This document shows, piece by piece, positions 35,437-42,738 of a DNA stretch of 64,000 nucleotides. The position numbers and the translations under genes are program-made. This stretch comes from Pedobacter sp. MC2016-14 (lineage in GTDB: Bacteria; Bacteroidota; Bacteroidia; Sphingobacteriales; Sphingobacteriaceae), in the NCBI RefSeq assembly GCF_020991475.1, contig NZ_JAJMPA010000001.1, positions 2,542,001-2,606,000 on the forward strand, written 5' to 3'. The notes beneath the pieces were generated by a model. It was given only the letters and a program-made list of their open reading frames with translations. It ran no database searches and was not told the DNA's origin. Numbering within the stretch: position 1 is the first letter of the stretch; each line of letters opens with the position of its first letter.

Positions 35437-36888
35437 ATGAGCAAGATAGATTACGATGCGATAATAGTAGGCTCGGGCCCAAATGGACTTGCTGCAGCAA
35501 TTACCTTGCAGCAACAAGGGCTTACTGTATTGCTTATTGAAGGGAAGGATACCGTAGGCGGCGGTTTAAGAACTGCCGAACTTACCCTTCCGGGATTTAA
35601 GCATGATGTCTGCTCTGCCATTCATCCCATGGCCGTTGCTTCGCCGTTTTTTGCGTCTTTACCACTTGCAGCGCAGGGACTGGAATTTATTAAACCAAGG
35701 GTAGCGGCTGCACATCCTTTTGATGGTGGTACGGCTGCAGCACTTTTTGGATCAGTTGAGCAAACAGCAGAGAGACTAGGTAAAGATGAGGAGGCTTACA
35801 AAAACCTGATTGGTCCCCTGGTTAAGGATTGGGAAAAACTTGTTGCAGATATACTTTCGCCATTTAAATGGCCAGAGCATCCTTTGTTAATGGCTAAATT
35901 CGGCCTTTCGGCTTTGCAATCTGCAGAGCGTGTGGCTAATAAATTCAGTACTAAGGAAGCTAAAGGCTTATGGGCCGGGATGACCGCGCATTCCATTCAG
36001 CCCTTAAGTAATTTAACCACGGGCGCTATAGGCATGGTTTTATCTGCTGTTGGCCATGTTCATGGATGGCCTGTCCCAAAAGGTGGGTCAGCTTCTGTAG
36101 CAAATGCATTGCTCAATTACTTCATTTCATTAGGGGGTACCGTACAGACTAACTTTATAGTTAAAACATTAGCAGAGCTCCCTTCAGCAAAGGTCACTTT
36201 GTTAGATGTTACACCTAAGCAGTTACTGGAAATTGCAGGCTCGCAGTTTTCATGGTTATATAAAAAACAGCTTCAAAATTACCGCTACGGAATGGGCGTA
36301 TTCAAAATAGATTGGGCACTATCCAATCCTGTTCCCTTTATCGCAGATGAATGCCGGAAAGCAGGAACAGTGCACTTAGGTAACACTTTTAAGGAAATCG
36401 CTGCCGGCGAAAAGGCGTCATCCGCAGGGATCCATGCAGAAAAACCTTTTGTATTGCTGGCACAGCCCAGCGTTTTCGATGCATCAAGGGCACCGGAAGG
36501 CAAACATACCGCATGGGCCTACTGTCATGTTCCAAATGGCTCAAGAAAAGACATGACAGCCGCCATAGAGCAGCAAGTAGAAAGATTTGCACCCGGATTT
36601 AAAGAGGTTATACTTTCAAGACATACCATGAATACAGTTCAGGTAGAAGCTTATAATCCAAATTATATTGGTGGAGATATTAACGGTGGGATTATAGACC
36701 TTACACAGCTTTATACCCGACCAGCTATGCGGCTTTCACCATACCGTACCTCCGCTAAAGGCGTTTACATTTGTTCTTCTTCCACTCCTCCGGGAGGCGG
36801 CGTGCACGGAATGTGCGGTTACCATGCGGCCAGACAAGCTTTAACAGATATTTTTAACATCAACATCCCTCACAAACCAATATCATGA
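35437..36888 (+). CDS. FAD-dependent oxidoreductase (phytoene desaturase-like / PYROXD2-like)
   Basis: A 483-aa flavoprotein with an N-terminal dinucleotide-binding fold DAIIVGSGPNGLAAAITLQQ (residues 6-25) followed by the acidic LLIEG and GGGLRTAELTLPGF, and a C-terminal FAD-contact motif YICSSSTPPGGGVHGMCGYH. This is the CrtI/PYROXD2-like branch of the amine-oxidase superfamily; substrates in that branch vary widely and carotenoid synthesis is not suggested by the neighbours. No signal peptide, so cytoplasmic. It follows DoxX paralog B by 43 nt and overlaps the YeiH gene as ATGA. Oxidation of the imported sulfur compound or electron transfer to the membrane pair is possible but not shown. 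Confidence 0.75.
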   Translation: MSKIDYDAIIVGSGPNGLAAAITLQQQGLTVLLIEGKDTVGGGLRTAELTLPGFKHDVCSAIHPMAVASPFFASLPLAAQGLEFIKPRVAAAHPFDGGTAAALFGSVEQTAERLGKDEEAYKNLIGPLVKDWEKLVADILSPFKWPEHPLLMAKFGLSALQSAERVANKFSTKEAKGLWAGMTAHSIQPLSNLTTGAIGMVLSAVGHVHGWPVPKGGSASVANALLNYFISLGGTVQTNFIVKTLAELPSAKVTLLDVTPKQLLEIAGSQFSWLYKKQLQNYRYGMGVFKIDWALSNPVPFIADECRKAGTVHLGNTFKEIAAGEKASSAGIHAEKPFVLLAQPSVFDASRAPEGKHTAWAYCHVPNGSRKDMTAAIEQQVERFAPGFKEVILSRHTMNTVQVEAYNPNYIGGDINGGIIDLTQLYTRPAMRLSPYRTSAKGVYICSSSTPPGGGVHGMCGYHAARQALTDIFNINIPHKPIS

Positions 36889-38144
36889 CCATTACAAAAC
36901 AGCGTTTTGCGCTACATGAAGACTGGGCAGTAGTTATACTCGGTTCTCTTGTTATAATTTTTTCCCTTTTCTTTTACGTTTTACCTATTCCGGTTTACAA
37001 ATGGGATACTAGCCAGGCATTGATAGAACATGTTTTTACAGCTGATAATTTGCTGATTTTATTCATTCAATTCCTCTTTGTGCTAGTCGTGGGTGCCTTA
37101 GGTGCAATTGTGACAGGCAAGCCCGTTAAAAACTTTTTGATTGGATTTCCTGCTGTTTACCTCCTCACGGTATTTGCTTTAATTCTGGCTGGAAACAGTT
37201 TCATCAAATCTATAAATCTAGAAGCCGTTATTTTTAGTTTGGTTATTGGATTGATAATTGGCAACCTCTTTAAACTACCACAATGGTTTATAGATACCTT
37301 ATCTACAGAATTATTTGTTAAAATAGGCCTTGTGTTACTGGGTACAACGGTAATCTTTTCTGATATACTTAAGGCCGGCTCCCTTGGTTTGATACAGGCG
37401 CTAGTTGTTGTTTTGTCTGTTTGGTACTTTGCTTTTTGGCTGTGTAAAAAGCTCAAAGTAGATGATGAACTGACAATGATGATCTCCAGTGCAGTGTCTA
37501 TTTGTGGTGTATCTGCCGCTATTGCTACGTCAGGGGCGATTAAAGGAGACCCAAAGAAATTATCTTATGTCATTTCTATGGTGCTCATCACAGCTATCCC
37601 CATGATGATTTTCATGCCTTATATCGCGGCTTATTTCAATTTTCCACAACAAGTAACTGGTGCCTGGCTTGGTGGTAGCATTGATACAACAGGAGCAGTA
37701 GTGGCCTCTGGAACATTAGTAGGAGAGGAAGCATTAAAAATAAGTACGATTGTAAAGTTCTCACAAAATGTACTACTGGGTATTGCGGCCTTTGCCATCA
37801 GTATTTACTGGTCATACAATAAAACAGCTAAAGGAACCGATACCGTAGAAAAACCTACCTTAAAGGTGATATGGGAACGTTTTCCTAAGTTTGTGCTCGC
37901 TTTTATCGCGGCCTCACTATTGTTTTCTTTCTTTTTACCTTCTGCTGCCGCGGCTAATGTCAAAGACAGCTTAAAAAATCTACAGAATGCCTGGTTTACG
38001 CTCGCCTTTACAAGCATAGGGCTGGAAACCAATTTCAAAGACTTATTTAAAAATGAAAATAAAAAGCCCTTGTATGCTTTTTTGCTGGCACAGCTCTTTA
38101 ATGTTATTGTTACGCTAATTATCGCATACTTTTTATTCGGTTAG
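36885..38144 (+). CDS. YeiH-type putative sulfate exporter family protein
   Basis: A 419-aa inner-membrane protein with about ten helices of the YeiH/UPF0324 family, annotated in transporter databases as putative sulfate exporters. Diagnostic stretches are EAVIFSLVIGLIIGNLFKLP, KIGLVLLGTTVIFSDILKAG, SAVSICGVSAAIATSGAIKG and GGSIDTTGAVVASGTLVGEEAL; the last two are highly conserved in the family. The true substrate is not established; sulfite, sulfate or another small anion are the usual proposals. It overlaps the FAD enzyme by 4 nt (translational coupling) and ends the attenuator-controlled operon, followed by a clear terminator. Confidence 0.85.
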   Translation: MTITKQRFALHEDWAVVILGSLVIIFSLFFYVLPIPVYKWDTSQALIEHVFTADNLLILFIQFLFVLVVGALGAIVTGKPVKNFLIGFPAVYLLTVFALILAGNSFIKSINLEAVIFSLVIGLIIGNLFKLPQWFIDTLSTELFVKIGLVLLGTTVIFSDILKAGSLGLIQALVVVLSVWYFAFWLCKKLKVDDELTMMISSAVSICGVSAAIATSGAIKGDPKKLSYVISMVLITAIPMMIFMPYIAAYFNFPQQVTGAWLGGSIDTTGAVVASGTLVGEEALKISTIVKFSQNVLLGIAAFAISIYWSYNKTAKGTDTVEKPTLKVIWERFPKFVLAFIAASLLFSFFLPSAAAANVKDSLKNLQNAWFTLAFTSIGLETNFKDLFKNENKKPLYAFLLAQLFNVIVTLIIAYFLFG

Positions 38145-38147
38145 TTT

Positions 38148-38175
38148 AAAAGCCAGGCTGGATGGCCTGGCTTTT
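38148..38175 (+). terminator. Intrinsic terminator of the SusC-YeiH operon
   Basis: A perfect 11-bp stem AAAAGCCAGGC (38148-38158) and GCCTGGCTTTT (38165-38175) with a 6-nt loop, 3 nt after the YeiH stop, with a T-rich 3' side. A textbook intrinsic terminator, and it separates this operon from the next sulfur promoter. Confidence 0.9.
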
Positions 38176-38180
38176 ATAAT

Positions 38181-38220
38181 CTACCAATTGAGTAGTCTTT
38201 ATTTTTTATTTATATATTTG
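38181..38220 (+). promoter_or_regulatory. Promoter and operator-like element of the TSUP transporter gene (copy 2)
   Basis: CTACCAATTGAGTAG (38181-38195) keeps the CTAC-N7-GTAG core of the other two sulfur-locus elements (12 of 15 positions identical to copy 3). A -7 element TATATTTG (38213-38220) matches TAnnTTTG. The 17-nt gap between core and -7 element equals that of copy 3. The -33 region therefore falls on the operator. Transcription would begin about 30 nt before the ATG at 38260. Confidence 0.6.
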
Positions 38221-38259
38221 CAATACCTCAAAAATAAAGCTTTAGAGGACTAATCTTAA

Positions 38260-39240
38260 ATGAAAGAAATTGCAGCGTCTAAACCAGTTATTGTTACGGA
38301 TAAAGAAAACCTGAAAATTACTCCAGTTGAAAACGTTTCGATACGGGACGCCAAATACTGGCGCAAAATTGCCGGCAGATGTTTGTTTGCACTTGGGTTT
38401 ATGATTCTTGGTCATGTTATTGCCTCTTTTTATCCGCTTACCAATTTGTTTAATGCCTTTAAAGTTTTTGCCGTTAGCCTGGATCTTGACGCCGCATTTG
38501 GTTGGATGCTGTTGGCAGGTTTTATAGCACAAATGGTGGATGGTGCCCTTGGGATGGGGTATGGAGTGATTTCTACAACAGTATTGCTTTCTACAGGACT
38601 TAATCCTGCAGCTATTAGTGGAAGTATCCATACTGCGGAAATGTTTTCAAGTGGTGCGTCAGGATTTAGCCATTACAAATTTGGAAACATCAACAAAAAG
38701 CTTTTCAAAACATTATTATTGCCCGGTGTTCTGGGCGCAGTTATAGGGGCCACTCTACTTGTTTATCTTGGTGAAGCTTATGGCAGCTGGTTGCGGCCAG
38801 TCTTGTCAGTTTATACCTTGCTGCTTGGCGCAAGGATTTTGCTCAATGCTTTTAAAAAGAGAAATGAGTCCCGTAAAGTTAAGCATGCAGGTTGGCTTGC
38901 AGGTGCTGGTGGTTTTTTAGATTCCTTTGGCGGCGGCGGATGGGGTCCTTTGGTTACCAGTACATTAATTGCTAAAGGTAAAACACCCAGGTACATTATT
39001 GGTACAGTTAGTTTAACTGAATTTTTTGTGACCTTGGGGAGTGCACTTACCTTTTTTGTGTTATTAGGCACCAGTCATATTCAAACCATTGCAGGCTTAA
39101 TTATTGGCGGACTCCTTGCCGCACCGATAGCAGCAAGGTTAGCAGGAAAGCTAAACACTAAAACTATTCTTATTCTGGTAGGCGTGCTGGTGATTATCTC
39201 AAGTGCACGAACATTACTTAAAGCAACTGGAATTCTTTAA
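38260..39240 (+). CDS. TSUP-family (TauE/SafE) sulfite/sulfonate-type transporter
   Basis: A 326-aa inner-membrane protein with a 50-residue cytoplasmic N-terminal extension and about eight helices. It shows the internal repeat of the TauE/SafE family: GFIAQMVDGALGMGYGVIST in the first half and AGGFLDSFGGGGWGPLVTST in the second, each with the conserved Asp/Gly-rich loop. Family members move sulfite, sulfoacetate, thiosulfate or other sulfur anions; direction and substrate cannot be read here. It has its own promoter with a sulfur-locus operator. It converges with the cysteine desulfurase only 16 nt away; a small GGCTA/TAGCC hairpin (39255-39269) overlaps that gene's end. Confidence 0.88.
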   Translation: MKEIAASKPVIVTDKENLKITPVENVSIRDAKYWRKIAGRCLFALGFMILGHVIASFYPLTNLFNAFKVFAVSLDLDAAFGWMLLAGFIAQMVDGALGMGYGVISTTVLLSTGLNPAAISGSIHTAEMFSSGASGFSHYKFGNINKKLFKTLLLPGVLGAVIGATLLVYLGEAYGSWLRPVLSVYTLLLGARILLNAFKKRNESRKVKHAGWLAGAGGFLDSFGGGGWGPLVTSTLIAKGKTPRYIIGTVSLTEFFVTLGSALTFFVLLGTSHIQTIAGLIIGGLLAAPIAARLAGKLNTKTILILVGVLVIISSARTLLKATGIL

Positions 39241-39256
39241 AAATGTAAAATGGAGG

Positions 39257-40420
39257 CTAACCAGTAGCCCTCATTTCGTTTAAAACATCCTTAATAAAAA
39301 GTGAAGCCAGTTGGTCAACCGTAAAGTCAATTTCCTGTTTGGTGTTGTATCGGCTAAATGAAAACCTTATGGTACTGCCGTCATAATTATTTCCTAAGGC
39401 TCCTAATACATGAGAACCAGCTGTAGAATGACTGGTGCATGCACTTCCACCAGAGGCGCAGATATTGTGCTGGTCAAGATAAGTTAGGGGCGGCTGTCCA
39501 CTTAATGTCTCTGGAAGTGCAACACTTAATACCGTTGATAAGCTGAGTTCTTTTATAGCCGAATTTCCGTTAAACCTGATGCCGGGAATTTTGCGGAGTA
39601 ATTGAGCAATCATATGTTGTTTTAAATTACTGATGTGTGTTTGATAATTTTCTCTGTTGCTATAGGCCAGTTCCAATGCCTTTGCTAAACCAACAATGCC
39701 AGTTACATTTTCAGTTCCGCTACGCTGGCTTCGTTCTTGTGAGCCACCATTGATGAAGGGAGTGATTGAAGTTTTGATGCTTTTGTATAAAAAACCAATT
39801 CCTTTAGGGCCATGAAATTTATGCGCAGATCCAACCAGGAAATCGGCCTGAAGGACCTTTGTGTCAAACGCATATTGCCCCATGCTTTGTACAGTGTCTG
39901 AATGGAAAACAGCACTGTACTTTCTACAGACCTCAGCAATCTCGTGGATATCATTGATGTTTCCTATTTCGTTGTTTCCATGCATTACAGAAACAAAGGC
40001 TTTTTCGCCTGTTGCTAATATTTCCTCCAAATGTGGTATGGAAAGATTGCCCCGTTCATCATGGTTTAGATAAATTAGTCTTATTTCTCCATTTCTTTGA
40101 AGTAATTTTAATGTATTCAAAACCGCGTGATGCTCAAACGCCGTCGTAACAGCTAGTTTTATCCCATTACCACGAATCGCCGACAAAATTGCGGTATTGT
40201 CGGCCTCGGTGCCACCAGAAGTAAAAATAATATGCTCCGGGCTGGTATTTAGAAGATCAGCAATTGTTGTTCTGGATTTGTCAATAGCTGTTTTTGCTGA
40301 TCGCCCGTAATAATGTGAAGAAGATGGATTGCCAAAATTCTCAAAGAAATAGGGTTGCATAGCTTCAAAAACTTCGAGGCTTAAAGGAGTAGTTGCTGCA
40401 TTGTCTAGATAAATTCTCAT
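39257..40420 (-). CDS. Cysteine desulfurase (NifS/IscS-like)
   Basis: PLP enzyme that removes sulfur from L-cysteine as an enzyme-bound persulfide for Fe-S cluster or thio-cofactor synthesis. The 387-aa protein opens YLDNAATTPLSLEVFEAMQP. The PLP-binding Lys is Lys201 in GSAHKFHGPKGIGFLY, and the persulfide Cys is probably Cys328 in SGGSACTSHSTAGSHVLG, with FTSGGTEADNTAI and the active-site His of AFEHHAV also present. All key residues are intact. No Fe-S scaffold gene is adjacent, so it is a solitary desulfurase. It is preceded by a SAM-I riboswitch and an operator-overlapped promoter, which places it under sulfur-status control rather than in a standard isc or suf operon. Confidence 0.93.
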   Translation of the reverse strand: MRIYLDNAATTPLSLEVFEAMQPYFFENFGNPSSSHYYGRSAKTAIDKSRTTIADLLNTSPEHIIFTSGGTEADNTAILSAIRGNGIKLAVTTAFEHHAVLNTLKLLQRNGEIRLIYLNHDERGNLSIPHLEEILATGEKAFVSVMHGNNEIGNINDIHEIAEVCRKYSAVFHSDTVQSMGQYAFDTKVLQADFLVGSAHKFHGPKGIGFLYKSIKTSITPFINGGSQERSQRSGTENVTGIVGLAKALELAYSNRENYQTHISNLKQHMIAQLLRKIPGIRFNGNSAIKELSLSTVLSVALPETLSGQPPLTYLDQHNICASGGSACTSHSTAGSHVLGALGNNYDGSTIRFSFSRYNTKQEIDFTVDQLASLFIKDVLNEMRATG

Positions 40421-40474
40421 GTCTTTTAAGTTTAATTGTATAAATACTGCTTATCAGAGACAGAGATGAAATGA

Positions 40475-40573
40475 TCTTATCTATCCGCAAATGTTGCGGA
40501 AGGATTTAGCACCTTGTAAAATAACAGGTTGCTAAGACTTCAAAGGGCCTTTCCCTCAGTCTTTCTTGATAAG
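40475..40573 (-). ncRNA. SAM-I riboswitch (S-box)
   Basis: On the minus strand the sequence has the SAM-I consensus in order: CTTATCAAGA (5' P1), GACTGAGGGAAAGGCCC (P2), TGAAGTCTTAGCAACC, AAGGTGCTAAATCC (P3 and junction), the P4 stem CCGCAACATTTGCGG, and AGATAAG closing P1. It lies 55 nt upstream of the cysteine desulfurase start. Just downstream of P1 a second CTGATAAG occurs (40458-40451), which could pair with the 5' P1 strand instead of the proper partner; this may be the expression platform. No terminator was recognised, so the regulatory mode is open. Confidence 0.93.
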
Positions 40574-40604
40574 TTAAATATGTTTTAAGAACTGTTTGCT
40601 GGGA

Positions 40605-40655
40605 CAAATATAACATTTAAATATTAAATCTACTATTTTAGTAGATTTAATATTT
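40605..40655 (-). promoter_or_regulatory. Promoter and long operator palindrome of the cysteine desulfurase (copy 3)
   Basis: A perfect 17-bp inverted repeat: AAATATTAAATCTACTA (40619-40635) and TAGTAGATTTAATATTT (40639-40655) around TTT. It contains the sulfur-locus core CTAC-N7-GTAG (40630-40644). On the minus strand TATATTTG (40612-40605) matches the TAnnTTTG -7 element, 17 nt from the core, so the operator covers the -33 region. Transcription would start about 25 nt before the riboswitch. The rest of 40421-40734 holds the riboswitch and the leader of the sigma-factor gene. Confidence 0.75.
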
Positions 40656-40734
40656 GGACAGCTTTGCTAACAGCCTTTAAATTAGTATTTGTATATTGAA
40701 TTTAAAATTATGTAATTTCGTTTCAAACTAACCA

Positions 40735-41307
40735 ATGTCAGTATATCTTCAACACAGCGATTTTGATTTAATAGCATTATTACGTGATGGCGATCAAACT
40801 GCTTTTCAGGAAATATATCTCCGCTACAATACCCTTTTACTTATTTATGCGCATAAAAAACTTCAGGATAAGGAGGAGGCTAAGGATGTAGTACAAGAAG
40901 TTTTTGTTAAGTTATGGGCCAACAGGGACGATTTTGTGTTAAAAACTACATTGTCTGGTTATCTTTATAAAAGCGTCTTAAATAAGATTTTAAATATATT
41001 CAGACACAAAGAGTTCAGTCGTGAATACATTAACGGCTTACAGGAAATCCTTGACGGCGAAAGTTCTGCCACCGATTATCGGATCAGAGAGCGTGAAATT
41101 TCTGGGATCATTGAAAAAGAGATTGCTTTACTTCCATGTAAAATGAGGGAAGTTTTTGACCTTAGAAGAAAAGAATTTCTGAGTAACAAAGAAATCGCAG
41201 AGCGAATGAATATCTCTGAACATACCGTGGCTACACACATGAAGAAAACACTCAAATTGCTCAAGGCAAAATTCGGCCGCTTAATGATATTTTGTTTTAT
41301 CGGTTAA
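40735..41307 (+). CDS. ECF-family RNA polymerase sigma factor
   Basis: A 190-aa sigma-70 factor of the Bacteroidota FecI-like group. Region 2 spans about 10-80 (AFQEIYLRYNTLLLIYAHKK, then EEAKDVVQEVFVKLWANRD), and region 4 spans about 125-180 (LPCKMREVFDLRRKEFLSNK, then EIAERMNISEHTVATHMKKT as the DNA-binding helix-turn-helix). It is followed after 89 nt by a FecR anti-sigma factor and then an STN-type SusC, the standard cell-surface signalling order. Its target is expected to be the N-glycan operon starting at 42739. Confidence 0.95.
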   Translation: MSVYLQHSDFDLIALLRDGDQTAFQEIYLRYNTLLLIYAHKKLQDKEEAKDVVQEVFVKLWANRDDFVLKTTLSGYLYKSVLNKILNIFRHKEFSREYINGLQEILDGESSATDYRIREREISGIIEKEIALLPCKMREVFDLRRKEFLSNKEIAERMNISEHTVATHMKKTLKLLKAKFGRLMIFCFIG

Positions 41308-41396
41308 AAAGTAATAAATATTTTGATTTGGGATACCCGATCAGACATTTTCATGTGTCTTGTTGTTAATTGCGGTAATTGCCCGCATTATATAAG

Positions 41397-42548
41397 ATGG
41401 ATAACGGTAAAAAAGCAGAAGAACTAGTAAAGAAATTTAATGAGGGGCAGGAAACTGAGCAGGAAAAGGCAATTGTAAATTATTGGCTTCACCACCTTAA
41501 TGAAGAAGAGGTGTCCAGTTTGTCAGAGGCTGATTTATTAGGCAGTCAGGATGAAATGTGGAAATCTGTTGAGCCTGCTATACCTTTAAAGAGGCGCTAT
41601 AAGCTCTTCCCTTCTATTGCCGCTGCTGCCGTTTTAATCATGACCCTTTCGGCAGGTCTTTATATATATGTTAACAAAACAGTTTCCGAACGCAGACATC
41701 TGGCAAAACATTCCAGTAGTACTATAGTTCCGGGAGGGAACAAAGCAATCCTTACACTAGCAGATGGCAGGAAGATTATTTTGAACGATGTTTCAAACGG
41801 CGAACTTGCTGAACAGTCTGGCATTAAAATCAGTAAAGCTGCAGATGGGCAGATCATTTATTCTGTAACTGATGCTTTTGCCAAGGGTAATAAAAAAGCT
41901 TTGTATAATACAATTGAAACTCCGAAAGGAGGTCAATACCAGATCAATCTGCCTGATGGAAGTTTGGTATGGTTAAATGCGGCATCCCGGTTACGCTTTC
42001 CAACGAGGTTTATAGGCAGTGAGCGCAATGTTGAGTTGTCGGGCGAAGGATACTTTGAAATTGCCCATAATAAGAAAATGCCATTTAAGGTAAAAACAAG
42101 TCGCCAGGAGATTGAGGTGCTGGGTACGCACTTTAACCTGAACAGTTACGCGGATGATGATCTTGTAAAAACAACATTACTTGAAGGATCTGTTCGGGTT
42201 ACTTCATTAGTTCAAGGAGATAAAGCTGTGGTGCTTGAACCTGGTCAGCAGTCTGTTCTAGGTCAAAAAGATTTTAAAATAAGTCGAGTGGACGTTGAAA
42301 ATGCTCTTGCATGGAAAAATGGCTATTTCCGTTTTGACGATGAAGAATTAGAAAGCATTATGCATAAAGTATCCAGGTGGTACAATGTAGATGTAATTTA
42401 TAAAAATGAAAAATTAAAAAGAGAGCCTTTTGCAGGGATCATTACACGGGCAACTAAAATATCAGATTTGCTAAAAATGCTTGAACAGGCAGGAGAAGTT
42501 AAGTTTGAAATTGACAACAACAAAATTGTTGTCATGAATAAGAGCTAG
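41397..42548 (+). CDS. FecR-family anti-sigma factor
   Basis: Inner-membrane transducer that holds the ECF sigma factor until the SusC receptor signals. ATG at 41397 is chosen (383 aa); an upstream TTG at 41379 is less likely. A cytoplasmic N-terminal segment (about 1-65) precedes one membrane helix (SIAAAAVLIMTLSAGLYIYV). The periplasmic FecR domain follows (AILTLADGRKIILND, NTIETPKGGQYQINLPDGS, VWLNAASRLRFPTRF, VELSGEGYFEIAH) and then a C-terminal DUF4974-like domain (GYFRFDDEELESIMHKVSRW). The order is typical of Bacteroidota FecR proteins. Confidence 0.94.
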   Translation: MDNGKKAEELVKKFNEGQETEQEKAIVNYWLHHLNEEEVSSLSEADLLGSQDEMWKSVEPAIPLKRRYKLFPSIAAAAVLIMTLSAGLYIYVNKTVSERRHLAKHSSSTIVPGGNKAILTLADGRKIILNDVSNGELAEQSGIKISKAADGQIIYSVTDAFAKGNKKALYNTIETPKGGQYQINLPDGSLVWLNAASRLRFPTRFIGSERNVELSGEGYFEIAHNKKMPFKVKTSRQEIEVLGTHFNLNSYADDDLVKTTLLEGSVRVTSLVQGDKAVVLEPGQQSVLGQKDFKISRVDVENALAWKNGYFRFDDEELESIMHKVSRWYNVDVIYKNEKLKREPFAGIITRATKISDLLKMLEQAGEVKFEIDNNKIVVMNKS

Positions 42549-42593
42549 AAATAAAATAATAACCTAAACTAATCAATTAAACCACAACCAAAT

Positions 42594-42693
42594 ATGAAAG
42601 CGAAGCTTAATTCTCCGTAGGACTAAACATCCATGGTTTATTTAAAAGACCAGGAACACTGGAACTGTCCCTGATCTAATTTCTGAATAAACC
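42594..42693 (+). promoter_or_regulatory. Structured leader of the N-glycan operon
   Basis: The 190-nt gap before the SusC contains an 8-codon ORF (42594-42620, MKAKLNSP), then a long hairpin. The outer stem GGTTTATT (42635-42642) pairs with AATAAACC (42686-42693); the inner stem AGACCAGGAACA (42647-42658) pairs with TGTCCCTGATCT (42666-42677) at 10 of 12 positions. No T-tract follows, so it is more likely an mRNA leader structure than a terminator. Role unknown. Confidence 0.45.
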
Positions 42694-42738
42694 TAAATTA
42701 GTGTCTAACAACTTCTTAACAATTTAAACAGCTAACAA

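Noticed and set aside
38242..38631. 129-aa minus-strand open frame opposite the TauE/SafE gene
   Set aside because: Antisense shadow of a well-supported gene, with a Cys/Asn/Lys-rich, low-plausibility composition.
39255..39269. GGCTA/TAGCC hairpin between the convergent TauE/SafE and desulfurase genes
   Set aside because: Five base pairs overlapping the desulfurase 3' end; noted but not listed as a terminator.
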